A stretch of DNA of 64,000 nt from Moorella sp. E308F. Lineage in GTDB: Bacteria; Bacillota; DSM-521; Neomoorellales; Neomoorellaceae. The notes beneath the pieces are model-generated. The model made no database searches, had not been told where the DNA came from, and saw nothing but the letters and a program-made list of their open reading frames with translations. How positions within the stretch are numbered: the first letter of the stretch is position 1; every line of letters starts with the position of its first letter. Shown piece after piece: positions 17,655 to 26,362 of the stretch. The DNA is taken from assembly GCF_006538365.1 (NCBI RefSeq), contig NZ_BJKN01000002.1, positions 1,130,411 to 1,194,410 of the forward strand. The letters are read 5' to 3'. A program made the translations under genes and the position numbers.

Positions 17655-18563
17655 TCAAACCATGGCCTCTGAAACGCTCTCCTGCTTCTCCCCGGCCACT
17701 TTCTCACTAAACTCGGCAGCATGGTAGGAACTGCGGACAAAGGGAGCAGAGGCTACATATAAGAATCCCATTTCCCGGCCTTTTTCGGAGTACCAGGCAA
17801 AGGTATCCGGGGTGACAAATTCCTTAATTTCCAGGTGTCCCGCCGAAGGCCGCAGGTACTGACCGATAGTTAGAATATCGCAGTCTACCGACCGGAGATC
17901 GGCCATTACCTGTAAAACTTCCGCGGTTGTTTCTCCCAGGCCCACCATCAGGCCGGACTTGGTATAAATGGCCGGGTCAAGCTCTTTTATTTTTTTAAGA
18001 ACCTGAAGGCTGCGGCGGTAATCAGCCTGGGGCCGGACCTTCTCGTAGAGGCGGGGAACTGTCTCCACATTATGGTTAAATATATCCGGTTTCGCCCTGG
18101 CGACAATGGTCAGGGCCTCTTCGTCGCCACGGAAATCCGGGGTGAGGACCTCAATATAAGTCTCCGGTAGGGCTGCTCGCAGGGCGGCAATGGTGGCGGC
18201 AAAATGGCCGGCGCCGCCGTCGGGCAGGTCGTCCCTTGTTACCGAGGTGACAACCACATGCTTTAAGCCCAGGCGCCGCGCCGCTTCGGCCACACGCTCG
18301 GGTTCATCCTGCTCCACTGCCTGCGGCCGGCCGTGCTCGACGGCGCAAAAACGGCAGTTGCGGGTGCAGGTATTGCCCAGGATCATAAAGGTGGCCGTGC
18401 GCCTGGCAAAGCATTCCCCCTGATTAGGACAAAGGGCGCTCTGGCAAACAGTATTGAGATGTAAACCTTTAAGGAGCTTACGAGTGGCTTCGATATCCCC
18501 AGAGGAAGGTATACGTTTGTGCAACCATGGGGGCAGGCGCCGGCGCGCCACCGGTGATGACAC
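17655..18563 (-). CDS. lipA: Lipoyl synthase
   Basis: Radical SAM enzyme that inserts two sulfurs into octanoyl groups of lipoyl-dependent proteins. The 302-aa product carries the auxiliary cluster motif [12 protein letters not shown], the radical SAM motif CTRNCRFC and the C-terminal RSSY motif, all intact. The GTG at 18563 is the best start, with GGAGGA 9 nt before it. Directly downstream of lpdA and glnA on the same strand, 30 nt after lpdA. Lipoate made here would serve the glycine cleavage or 2-oxoacid complexes that use the adjacent dihydrolipoyl dehydrogenase. Confidence 0.96.
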   Translation of the reverse strand: MSSPVARRRLPPWLHKRIPSSGDIEATRKLLKGLHLNTVCQSALCPNQGECFARRTATFMILGNTCTRNCRFCAVEHGRPQAVEQDEPERVAEAARRLGLKHVVVTSVTRDDLPDGGAGHFAATIAALRAALPETYIEVLTPDFRGDEEALTIVARAKPDIFNHNVETVPRLYEKVRPQADYRRSLQVLKKIKELDPAIYTKSGLMVGLGETTAEVLQVMADLRSVDCDILTIGQYLRPSAGHLEIKEFVTPDTFAWYSEKGREMGFLYVASAPFVRSSYHAAEFSEKVAGEKQESVSEAMV

Positions 18564-18593
18564 GGCCACACTTCCTCCCACTTTTGCTTTCGT

Positions 18594-19973
18594 TTATGAA
18601 TGTATGCTTTTGCCGTGTACCGCCTCGGCGGCTTCCATGACGGCTTCGGCCAGGGTGGGATGGGCATGGATGGTCGCTGCCAATTCGGTGGCAGTTATAC
18701 CCTTGTTTACCGCCAGGGCACCTTCAGCGATGAGCTCGGTGGCATGGGGGCCCATGATAAAGACCCCCAGGATCCGGTCGCTTTCTGCCTCGGCAATTAT
18801 CTTGACCATGCCTTCTGTTTCCCCGCTGCACAGGGCCTTGCCGCTGGCCTGGAAGGGGAATTTACCGACCTTGACCTTTATACCCCGTTCTTCGGCGGCT
18901 TCTTTGGTCAGGCCAACGCCGGCAATCTCCGGCAGGGTATAGATACAGCTAGGTACGGCGTCGTAGTCGACCTTTGTGGGCCGGCCCATGATGGTGGCTA
19001 CCGCCGCCAGGCCCTGGGCCGAGGCCACATGGGCGAGCTGTATTTTATTGGTAACGTCGCCAATGGCGTAGATGCCGGGAACGTTCGTCCGCATATATTC
19101 GTCGACGATTATTTCACCTTTGGGGCCCATAGCGACGCCGGCTTCTTCCAGCCCTAAGTCCCGGGTGTTGAACTGGCGGCCGATGGAGATCAAAACTTTA
19201 TCGGCCTCTATGGTCTGGCCATCAGCCAGGGTGGCCCGAACGCGATTGCCTTCTTCTTTAACTGCCGTTATCTGGGCCTTCGTCTTGATCTCCACCCCGG
19301 CTTTTTTGAGCATCATACTGAAGCGCCGGGAAATCTCACTGTCAATCATGGGGAGGATAGTGGGCATCATTTCTACAATGGTAACTTTGCTCCCCAGGGT
19401 GGCGAACAGGCTGGCAAATTCGCACCCAATGACCCCGCCGCCGACGATGAGGAGCTCCGCCGGTACATCCTTCCAGGCCAGGGCCTCGTTGCTGGTCACA
19501 ACAGTGCTGCCGTTATAGCCCAGGGCGGTAATCAATGCCGGTTCCGACCCGGTGGCCAGGATGATGTTTTCGGCTTCGATATTTTCTACGGTACCTTCGG
19601 CGGTGACCACCTCCACCCGGCCGGGACCTTTGAGAAAGCCGCGCCCTTTGATATGGTCGACTTTATTTTTCTTGAACAAATAGGCAATACCCTGGGTCAG
19701 CTGCTTGACCACGGCGTCCTTGCGCGCTGCCAGGCGGGCATAGTCCACCCGGTAATCCTTAACGTCAATACCAAAGGCCGCCGCTCCCTGGATACCCTTA
19801 ACCAGGGCCGCCCCGGCCAGCAGCGCCTTGGTGGGGATGCAGCCGCGATTGAGGCAGGTACCGCCCAAAGCGTCCTGCTCGACTACTACCACCCTGGCTC
19901 CCAGCTGGGCCGCCCGGATGGCCGCCACATAGCCTCCCGGCCCGCCGCCGATGATGGCAATTTTATAGCTCAA
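18594..19973 (-). CDS. lpdA: Dihydrolipoyl dehydrogenase
   Basis: FAD-dependent disulfide oxidoreductase of 459 aa, the E3/L-protein that reoxidises dihydrolipoyl groups with NAD. Motifs: GGGPGGYVAAIRAAQLG (FAD), redox pair GGTCLNRGCIPTKA, GGGVIGCEFASLF (NAD), YAIGDVTNK, and the C-terminal HAHPTLAEAVMEA supplying the catalytic His-Glu. It lies 17 nt after glnA and before lipA. The lipA pairing fits a role in glycine cleavage or the Wood-Ljungdahl-linked glycine pathway, but the partner complex is not in this window. Confidence 0.96.
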   Translation of the reverse strand: MSYKIAIIGGGPGGYVAAIRAAQLGARVVVVEQDALGGTCLNRGCIPTKALLAGAALVKGIQGAAAFGIDVKDYRVDYARLAARKDAVVKQLTQGIAYLFKKNKVDHIKGRGFLKGPGRVEVVTAEGTVENIEAENIILATGSEPALITALGYNGSTVVTSNEALAWKDVPAELLIVGGGVIGCEFASLFATLGSKVTIVEMMPTILPMIDSEISRRFSMMLKKAGVEIKTKAQITAVKEEGNRVRATLADGQTIEADKVLISIGRQFNTRDLGLEEAGVAMGPKGEIIVDEYMRTNVPGIYAIGDVTNKIQLAHVASAQGLAAVATIMGRPTKVDYDAVPSCIYTLPEIAGVGLTKEAAEERGIKVKVGKFPFQASGKALCSGETEGMVKIIAEAESDRILGVFIMGPHATELIAEGALAVNKGITATELAATIHAHPTLAEAVMEAAEAVHGKSIHS

Positions 19974-19989
19974 TGTAAAACCCTCCCGC

Positions 19990-21318
19990 CTAAAACTTGG
20001 TCAGGTACTGATCAATTTCCCACTGGTGCACCCTGGTGCGGTATTCCTCGCACTCAATCCGTTTGGCTTCCAGGAAACGCTGGTAGATATGGGGACCCAG
20101 GGCCTCACGAATAACCTGATCCTTCTCTAATTCATCCAGGGCTTCATCCAGGGTGCCCGGCAGAAGTTCAATACCATGGGCCTTCAGGCTGGCTTTATCC
20201 ATGTCATAAATGTTACCGTTTACAGGAAGCGGTGGCTGGATACGCTTCTTTATTCCATCCAGGCCGGCTTTCAGCATGACGGCAATGGCCAGGTAGGGAT
20301 TGGCCGAGGGATCGGGATGGCGTACCTCCAGCCGCGTGGACAGGCCCCGTTTGGCCGGGATACGGATTAAGGGGCTGCGGTTCTGCGGTGACCAGGCAAT
20401 ATAGACAGGCGCTTCATACCCCGATACCAGGCGTTTATAGGAGTTAACCGTAGGGTTAGTAATGGCCGTCATACCCCGGGCATGGGTTATCAAACCACCG
20501 ATAAAGTAGTAGGCAATTTCACTTAACTGCAGTTTATCTTCCGGGTCATAAAAGGCATTTTTACCGTCGCGGAAAAGGGAGATGTTACAGTGCATACCCG
20601 ACCCCGCTATGCCGTAAATGGGTTTAGGCATAAAAGTAGCATGGAGGCCGTGGCGCTGGGCAATGGTCCGCACCACGAACTTGAAGGTGGCGATATTGTC
20701 GGCCGTCCGCAGGGCGTCGGCATACTTAAAGTCGATTTCATGCTGGCCCGGGGCCACTTCATGGTGGGAAGCCTCAATTTCAAAGCCCATCTGCTGCAGG
20801 GTCAGGACCATATCCCGCCGGGCGTCTTCGCCAAGGTCAACCGGGGTCAGGTCAAAGTAACCGGCGCGGTCGTGGGTCTCCAGGGTCGGGCGACCATTGG
20901 CGTCAGTGTGGAAAAGAAAAAACTCCGCTTCCGGCCCAACATTCATCGTAAAGCCCATGGCTTCCGCTTCGGCGATAACCCTTTTCAGCGTTCCCCGCGG
21001 GCAGCCGATAAAGGGCGTGCCGTCAGCGTTGTAAACATCGCAGATGAGCCGCGCTACAGCATCGCCGTTGGGTCGCCAGGGAAAGATAGTAAAGGTGGAG
21101 GGGTCCGGTCGCAGGTACATGTCGGATTCCTCAATGCGGACAAAACCTTCAATGGAGGAACCATCAAACATGAGTTCATTATTGAGGGCCTTTGGTAGCT
21201 GCTCGATTGTAATCGCTACATTTTTTAAAACACCAAAGATATCAGTAAACTGAAGGCGTATAAACTTGACTCCCAGATCAGCCGCTTGTTGTAAAATCAA
21301 CTCCCGGCCTTCGGCCAT
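19990..21318 (-). CDS. glnA: Glutamine synthetase type I
   Basis: ATP-dependent ligase forming glutamine from glutamate and ammonia. At 442 aa it matches the GSI-alpha length of Firmicutes. Signatures: [19 protein letters not shown] (beta-grasp end), EAEFFLF and [12 protein letters not shown] metal ligands, [11 protein letters not shown], and RSPLIRIPA. It lacks the insertion seen in adenylylated GSI-beta enzymes, so feedback rather than adenylylation is expected. First gene of the glnA-lpdA-lipA run, with its own promoter upstream; no glnR lies beside it. Confidence 0.97.
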   Translation of the reverse strand: MAEGRELILQQAADLGVKFIRLQFTDIFGVLKNVAITIEQLPKALNNELMFDGSSIEGFVRIEESDMYLRPDPSTFTIFPWRPNGDAVARLICDVYNADGTPFIGCPRGTLKRVIAEAEAMGFTMNVGPEAEFFLFHTDANGRPTLETHDRAGYFDLTPVDLGEDARRDMVLTLQQMGFEIEASHHEVAPGQHEIDFKYADALRTADNIATFKFVVRTIAQRHGLHATFMPKPIYGIAGSGMHCNISLFRDGKNAFYDPEDKLQLSEIAYYFIGGLITHARGMTAITNPTVNSYKRLVSGYEAPVYIAWSPQNRSPLIRIPAKRGLSTRLEVRHPDPSANPYLAIAVMLKAGLDGIKKRIQPPLPVNGNIYDMDKASLKAHGIELLPGTLDEALDELEKDQVIREALGPHIYQRFLEAKRIECEEYRTRVHQWEIDQYLTKF

Positions 21319-21388
21319 AAACTAGCTTCCCCTCTCTAAAGCTGAAAGCGCCCCGGTAAAATGACGCCTCTTTACTTATACAAATTTG

Positions 21389-21417
21389 ATTATATCATCC
21401 GCCCCTGCAGGATTCAA
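21389..21417 (-). promoter_or_regulatory. Promoter of glnA
   Basis: -35 TTGAAT (21412-21417) and -10 TATAAT (21389-21394) with 17-nt spacing, about 70 nt before the glnA start. Confidence 0.72.
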
Positions 21418-21438
21418 CAATTTTTACACCTACCACCG

Positions 21439-22572
21439 CTATACCTGGCCCAACATTTCGGCCGCATAACCCAGGATGCGCTGGAGGATTTCTTCCCGTT
21501 TGGCATTAATGGCTGCAAAATCCATGGCCGGGGTGTAATAACTTTCCATGCGGTCATGGGTAAGTTTCGCCTCACGGATATGGGCAATAGCCCGGTCCAG
21601 GGCCGCCTGGTAACGCACAACGGCGCTGGCAATCTCATTGCCGTAGAGGTTTAAATGCTCCCGGTCAATAAAGCGGTTTAAATCTAAAGCCATAGCCACC
21701 TGGAGTCCGGGGATGGCCTGGACGTCAATATCATGGGGTGGCTGCCAGTTCATCACCGCCACCTGAATTTCCGGGATAATAACCATATCAATATTGTTGG
21801 GGTCAAAGGGGCAGTGGTAAACTTCGGTATCAAGGCCTTTCTCGTGGGCCATTCGCGCTACCGCAGCCAGGATCCCCGAAACACCGGTACCCGGGTCCCC
21901 GGCAATGGTAAAAAGACGCCGGATATCCTGGAGCAGGGTTTCCACGTTGCCGGTCACCAGCCCCTGGGGTGTCAGGGCGGTGGCAAAGAGATGGCGTTCC
22001 CGGGCCTTCCTGTTATAACGGGGCCGTACCCCGGCAAAAATAGCTTCGAGGAGTTCCGCCTTGGCCTGGTAGACCCGGGGGATAATCATGCTTTCGGCTA
22101 CATAACTCTCCCACTCATCCCGGATCACCCTGGCCTCCTTTAGAGCACTATAGGCTATGCGGTACAGGCGGCTGATACGGGCATTATCCTGCAGGACCTG
22201 CTCCTTGCTGGCCCGCATTTTATCCTCATCCCAGTAGTCGCCCAGGTGGATAATTTCATCCACCGCCCCCGGGTTCTTGGGGTCAAAGATGTGGGGAGCG
22301 GTGCCGTCGATTATGGCTACCCTGATCTTAGGGATAACCACCCCATCGAGGGAGTTGTTATCCGAAGAACAGCAATGGAATTCCACGTCAAAACCCCGCT
22401 CCAGCATGGCTTCGCCAATCTTATGCATGAAAGTGGACTTGCCCACTCCGGGCCCACCTTTGACAACAAAGATGCGCGTGGCATCGGGTTCAATAATAAA
22501 ATCGTAAAAGGAATAAAAACCCATGCAGGTATTGCCGCCGGGAAACACTTTCTTTAATTTACCTTTCGGCAT
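21439..22572 (-). CDS. Duplicated P-loop ATPase of the PRK06851 type
   Basis: A 377-aa cytoplasmic protein with two homologous P-loop halves. The first has a good Walker A, KGGPGVGKST, near residue 40. The second half repeats the layout near residue 220 but reads AGDPGTGVSG, so the Lys is lost and that site is probably dead. Paired segments recur too: FHCCSSDNNSLDGVVIPKI in the first half and YHCPFDPNNIDMVIIPEI in the second. The family is conserved in anaerobic Firmicutes, without a known role. GGGAGGGG precedes the ATG. Divergent from the gene at 22707. Confidence 0.82.
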   Translation of the reverse strand: MPKGKLKKVFPGGNTCMGFYSFYDFIIEPDATRIFVVKGGPGVGKSTFMHKIGEAMLERGFDVEFHCCSSDNNSLDGVVIPKIRVAIIDGTAPHIFDPKNPGAVDEIIHLGDYWDEDKMRASKEQVLQDNARISRLYRIAYSALKEARVIRDEWESYVAESMIIPRVYQAKAELLEAIFAGVRPRYNRKARERHLFATALTPQGLVTGNVETLLQDIRRLFTIAGDPGTGVSGILAAVARMAHEKGLDTEVYHCPFDPNNIDMVIIPEIQVAVMNWQPPHDIDVQAIPGLQVAMALDLNRFIDREHLNLYGNEIASAVVRYQAALDRAIAHIREAKLTHDRMESYYTPAMDFAAINAKREEILQRILGYAAEMLGQV

Positions 22573-22706
22573 GGCTGTCCCCTCCCTTGCTGGTCCGCAT
22601 ACTCAGCTCGAGCCATTCCAATACATGTTATGCAGCCGGCCGCGGGAATTTCTCCTGCGGCATGAGGAAATGAGTGGAACCAGAGTTTTAAGGAGGGCCT
22701 TATAGC

Positions 22707-23195
22707 TTGGACATTGGCGAAAGCCTGGTCGGCTCCTATTTTAAATACGTCCTGGGCAGCAAGATCGTCGTCTACAACTGCCACCTGGAGGGCGGCGGCG
22801 AGATAGACGTGATCGCCCTGGCGCCGGATGGCAGCAGGGTCTACCTGTGTGAAGTAGCCACCCACCTGCGGGGTCTCCTCTACGGTGACAGCAACGCTGC
22901 CACGTGCACGCGCATAGCGCATAAAATAAAAAGGGCGGCTGCCTTTGCCGCCGCCAATTTTCCCGGGTGGGAACCGGTTTTTATGCTCTGGGCTCCGGTC
23001 GTGTCCCGGGGCCTAGTACGGGATCTGGTTGCCATAAAAGAAAACTGCCCCGCCCAGGGCATCACGGTAGAGCTGGTCCTCAACCGCGACTATACCGCCT
23101 GCATCCGCCGCTTACGGGAAGCGGCGCGGCAAAATATTAAAACTACCGACGAACCTGCCTTCCGTTTGCTCCAAATTCTGGAACACCTGCGTTAA
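22707..23195 (+). CDS. Uncharacterised protein with nuclease-like core
   Basis: A 162-aa protein, one of the few plus-strand genes here. The TTG start follows AAGGAGG by about 10 nt. I do not recognise a named family. Residues 27-50 (GGGEIDVIALAPDG, then VYLCEV) have the spacing of a PD-(D/E)XK nuclease core (Glu-Asp ... Glu), though the final Lys is not evident. The rest is alpha/beta with no membrane segment. Its last 53 nt overlap the end of ubiX, which is convergent. Confidence 0.7.
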   Translation: MDIGESLVGSYFKYVLGSKIVVYNCHLEGGGEIDVIALAPDGSRVYLCEVATHLRGLLYGDSNAATCTRIAHKIKRAAAFAAANFPGWEPVFMLWAPVVSRGLVRDLVAIKENCPAQGITVELVLNRDYTACIRRLREAARQNIKTTDEPAFRLLQILEHLR

Positions 23196-23763
23196 GATTT
23201 GTCTTCTCACCGCCGCACCAGCGTGTTGCCAGCTCGAACTCAAGTCCAAGTTGGTCCAGAATGCGCCCCACCAGGTGGTTGACCAGGTCGTCAATATTCC
23301 GCGGGTGATAATAAAAAGCAGGCATGGGAGGCATAATAACAGCCCCCAGTCGCGCCAGGGTCAACATATTCTCCAGGTGAATTGCATGCAAAGGCGTTTC
23401 CCGGGGGACAAGGATAAGTTTCCGGCCTTCCTTTAAAGTAACATCGGCAGCCCGAATAATTAAGTTTGCCGCGTATCCGTGAGCAATCCCGGCCAGGGTT
23501 TTCATACTGCAAGGTACGATTACCATGCCCTGATGCTGGAAAGAACCGCTTGCCAATGGCGCCGTCAAATCGTTTTCCGGATAGTAGTGAGCGGCCAATT
23601 GGCGGAGATTTTCTTCGTCGAGGCCTGTTTCAAGACGCATAGTTTCCCTGGCCCAGTGGCTTAAAACTAAATGCACCTCGACCTCCTTAGTTTTTAAAGC
23701 TTCTAGCAGCCTGACGGCATAGATGGCGCCGGTAGCTCCGGTAACCGCCACGACTAATTTCAT
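23143..23763 (-). CDS. ubiX: UbiX-type flavin prenyltransferase
   Basis: Makes prenylated FMN, the cofactor of UbiD-type decarboxylases, from FMN and dimethylallyl phosphate. The 206-aa protein starts with MKLVVAVTGATGAIYAVRL (FMN-binding) and contains VIVPCSMKTLAGIAHGYA and LVPRETPLHAIHLENM, all typical. No ubiD is in the window. The C-terminal tail after residue 180 is unlike the family and overlaps the convergent gene. Its stop may therefore be later than in relatives. Confidence 0.92.
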   Translation of the reverse strand: MKLVVAVTGATGAIYAVRLLEALKTKEVEVHLVLSHWARETMRLETGLDEENLRQLAAHYYPENDLTAPLASGSFQHQGMVIVPCSMKTLAGIAHGYAANLIIRAADVTLKEGRKLILVPRETPLHAIHLENMLTLARLGAVIMPPMPAFYYHPRNIDDLVNHLVGRILDQLGLEFELATRWCGGEKTNLNAGVPEFGANGRQVRR

Positions 23764-23866
23764 GTATTATTTTCCCCTTCCCGCACTTTGCCAGTTCCTC
23801 CGTGTTAACCATAATTTAATCCCCCAGTACTGTCAAGCATCAATTGAAATGTCAACTGCCTTCCGT

Positions 23867-23894
23867 AAAAAACGCTCCAGGATAAACCTGGAGC
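23867..23894 (-). terminator. Terminator of the catabolic operon
   Basis: Inverted repeat GCTCCAGG / CCTGGAGC (23874-23881, 23887-23894) followed by GTTTTTT on the minus strand, just past the M24 gene stop. Confidence 0.87.
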
Positions 23895-23900
23895 TCTTGA

Positions 23901-25004
23901 TTATATCTGTACTAATTCCCGCGGGTAATCCGTCAGGATCTCATTCTTATTCTCGCCAACGTAAATAACATCTGTCACCCTGGGTCCGCCAATGCCGGGA
24001 CGGTAAATAGTAGGTAGCAAAAGATCCACTACCATGCCGGCCTCGATAACCTCCGTGCGGCCTTTACCGATGATCGGGTAAAACTCCGACTGGCGCAGGC
24101 CTACCCCGTAGCCGACCAGATCCAGGTAGTTGTTGCCATAACCGGCGGTCTCAACCACCTCCCGGGCGGCGGCATCCACCTCCCCTGCTGTAGCCCCCGG
24201 CCTTAAGGCGGCTATGGCCCGGTCCTGGGCCTCCAGCAGGAGATAGTAGATATTTTCTTGCTCCGGAGGGATCCGGCCTACAGCCACGGTCCGACACATC
24301 TTAGCACAGTAACCCTCGTAAGTCGCGCCCAGGTGGATGACCACCGCCTCCCCCGGCGCAATCTTTTTATTGCTGGCGCAGGGGTGGGTCAGGAGGGCCC
24401 GTTCCCCAGAGACCACTTGAGGTCGGAAGGAAGACCCACCTGAGCCGGCTTTCAACATGGCATATTCCGCTTCGGCCAGGATATCCAGTTCTGTTACCCC
24501 CGGCCGGACGCTTTTGATGGCCGCTTCCATGCCGCGACAGGCGGCCGCCGCCGCCTGCCGCATAAATTCAATTTCTTGAGCTTCCTTCACTGACCGGATC
24601 CGGTAGAAAAGATCTGCAGCCCCGATAAAATTTTTCTCTGGGAAAGCCTGGCGCAGGCCATCGTAAAGGGCGAAGTCGACAAAATAGCGTTCAAACCCAA
24701 TACGTGGCTCCTTCAGGCCATAAGCTCTAATCCGTTCTACAACCTTGCTGGCCAGGGTCTCACGAGGGAAGTAATAGCCATAGGTGGTAAGCCCCGACTC
24801 CCGTTCCACGTAACCAGCATCCAGCCACAGTGTAACGGCGCAGGGTTCCCCTTCCCGGGGGATCAGGACCGCCAGGCACTCGATCTGGGTCAGGCCGGTG
24901 AAATAAATCAGATTTTCCCGGTTGACCACCAGCAGGAGGTCCAGATTTTTTTCCGCCATTAATCTCCGGGCTTTTTCAAATCGATCGACAAAACGCGCCC
25001 CCAA
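23901..25004 (-). CDS. Creatinase-like M24 family protein lacking metal ligands
   Basis: A 367-aa protein with the two-domain layout of Xaa-Pro peptidases and creatinase: N-terminal creatinase_N (about 5-130) and a C-terminal pita-bread fold (about 140-360). All five metal-ligand places appear changed: IHLGATYEGYCAK in place of D-x11-D, GYGVG in place of GHGIG, and two missing glutamates near the end. This argues for a metal-free creatinase-like C-N hydrolase rather than a peptidase. The start is the TTG at 25004, with GGAG 9 nt before it. It lies 19 nt downstream of the BenE-type permease and is the last gene of the catabolic operon. Confidence 0.82.
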   Translation of the reverse strand: MGARFVDRFEKARRLMAEKNLDLLLVVNRENLIYFTGLTQIECLAVLIPREGEPCAVTLWLDAGYVERESGLTTYGYYFPRETLASKVVERIRAYGLKEPRIGFERYFVDFALYDGLRQAFPEKNFIGAADLFYRIRSVKEAQEIEFMRQAAAAACRGMEAAIKSVRPGVTELDILAEAEYAMLKAGSGGSSFRPQVVSGERALLTHPCASNKKIAPGEAVVIHLGATYEGYCAKMCRTVAVGRIPPEQENIYYLLLEAQDRAIAALRPGATAGEVDAAAREVVETAGYGNNYLDLVGYGVGLRQSEFYPIIGKGRTEVIEAGMVVDLLLPTIYRPGIGGPRVTDVIYVGENKNEILTDYPRELVQI

Positions 25005-25023
25005 GGTTAACAACTCCTATCTA

Positions 25024-26274
25024 TCAGTTAAAATCCTTAGGTTCCACCAGTAGGGAAACTACGATCCCGCCTACCAGTGACCAGAAGGGGGAACTGATCT
25101 TCAAGATGGTAATCCCCGACATGGCAATTACCAGGGCAAAGAAGGCGCCGTAGCGGAATTTTTTGGAGGAAAAGGCCAGCTCAAAGGCGCTCAAAAGCAC
25201 TCCGATCATGGCCAGACCAGCCAGGAGGCTTACCAGTTGCACTGGCAGGGCTTTGACGAAGGGTACTGCCACGCTGGCAAAGAGGCCAAAGGCGCCAAAG
25301 GTGAGGCCGTTAACTATAGTCGCAGCGTAGCGACCCGATTTGTCCGGTCCTGCCTCATCCGAGCTGCAGATAGCCGTCATGGGGCCGGCAATATTGGCGT
25401 TGTGACCGCCAAAGAAAGAAGTTATTATGCCGCCAATGCCGCTGATGATAGTCATAGCGTTAATGGGAGCCTTATATCCCTGGGCTGTCAGGACACCATA
25501 GGCCTGAGCATTTTCAGCGCCAATTACCAGCACCGCCAGGGGTATGGCAATGGCAAAGAAGGCTCCTGCGGAAAAATCGGGGGCGAAGAACCGCGGTAGT
25601 AGCCAGGTTATTTTGACATCAGCAAACTTGAAGCCACCTACTAATAAAGCTACAACTACGCCAACGACCAGGGACCAGAGAATAGGTGACACCTTTTTCG
25701 TCAGCCTCTGACCCAGGAAATAGCCTGCCAGGGCGGCGCCGGCTATAATCGGTGCTTGCTGGGTAGAGGTAACAATGCCCGTACCAAATCTGATCATAGC
25801 TCCGGCGATCATGGCCATCACTATCGGCAATGGGACCCAGCGCATGGCTTTTCCTATCATGCCGGATACCCCTAGAAACAGGACAAGGATGCCCGCAATC
25901 AGGTAGGCACCTACCGCTTCGTTAAAAGAGAACAGAGGCAAAGCTGAAGCGAGCATGACGGCGGCGGGGATGGAATAGGCTCCATTAATGGGCATTTTGT
26001 AGTATAGACCTAAAATAATACTAATGAGACCGCCAAAGAAATAAATTGAAAATAACCAGGATATGGTTTGAACATCCGTAAGTTTTGCATTCTGGGCAGC
26101 ATTCATAACAATCAGGGCAGGACCAGAACATCCGAAAATGGTGGCCACTATCCCGGTGGTGATGGTGTTGGCATTTAGTTTACCCCAAAGATTGCGCCAA
26201 CCTTCACCAAATCCTGGGCCCCTCTCCCATATGGCTTCTTTGGTCTTTGATGGTATCTCGGTAGCTACGGACAT
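25024..26274 (-). CDS. BenE-type benzoate/proton symporter family permease
   Basis: A 416-aa integral membrane protein with about 11-12 hydrophobic helices. The family signatures are TITTGIVATIFGCSGPALIV near the start, the GAYSIPAAVMLASALPLF segment and FFGGHNANIAGPMTAICSS. BenE transporters import aromatic acids such as benzoate with protons, but the substrate here is unknown. GGAGGTAAACCTGCA precedes the ATG. It is the transporter of the operon that runs from the IclR regulator to the creatinase-like gene, so it probably imports the substrate that the operon degrades. Confidence 0.87.
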   Translation of the reverse strand: MSVATEIPSKTKEAIWERGPGFGEGWRNLWGKLNANTITTGIVATIFGCSGPALIVMNAAQNAKLTDVQTISWLFSIYFFGGLISIILGLYYKMPINGAYSIPAAVMLASALPLFSFNEAVGAYLIAGILVLFLGVSGMIGKAMRWVPLPIVMAMIAGAMIRFGTGIVTSTQQAPIIAGAALAGYFLGQRLTKKVSPILWSLVVGVVVALLVGGFKFADVKITWLLPRFFAPDFSAGAFFAIAIPLAVLVIGAENAQAYGVLTAQGYKAPINAMTIISGIGGIITSFFGGHNANIAGPMTAICSSDEAGPDKSGRYAATIVNGLTFGAFGLFASVAVPFVKALPVQLVSLLAGLAMIGVLLSAFELAFSSKKFRYGAFFALVIAMSGITILKISSPFWSLVGGIVVSLLVEPKDFN

Positions 26275-26303
26275 TGCAGGTTTACCTCCTTCAAGTAATT
26301 TAG

Positions 26304-26337
26304 CACCTCTCCGGCTGGCCAGCCAGCCGGAGAGGTG
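26304..26337. other. Perfect 15-bp stem-loop between LarA-like gene and permease
   Basis: CACCTCTCCGGCTGG and its exact complement are separated by CCAG. A T-run follows on the plus strand only, so on the transcribed minus strand it is more likely an mRNA processing or stability element than a terminator. Confidence 0.7.
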
Positions 26338-26362
26338 TTTTTCTTTTACCTTTTTTGCTTTT

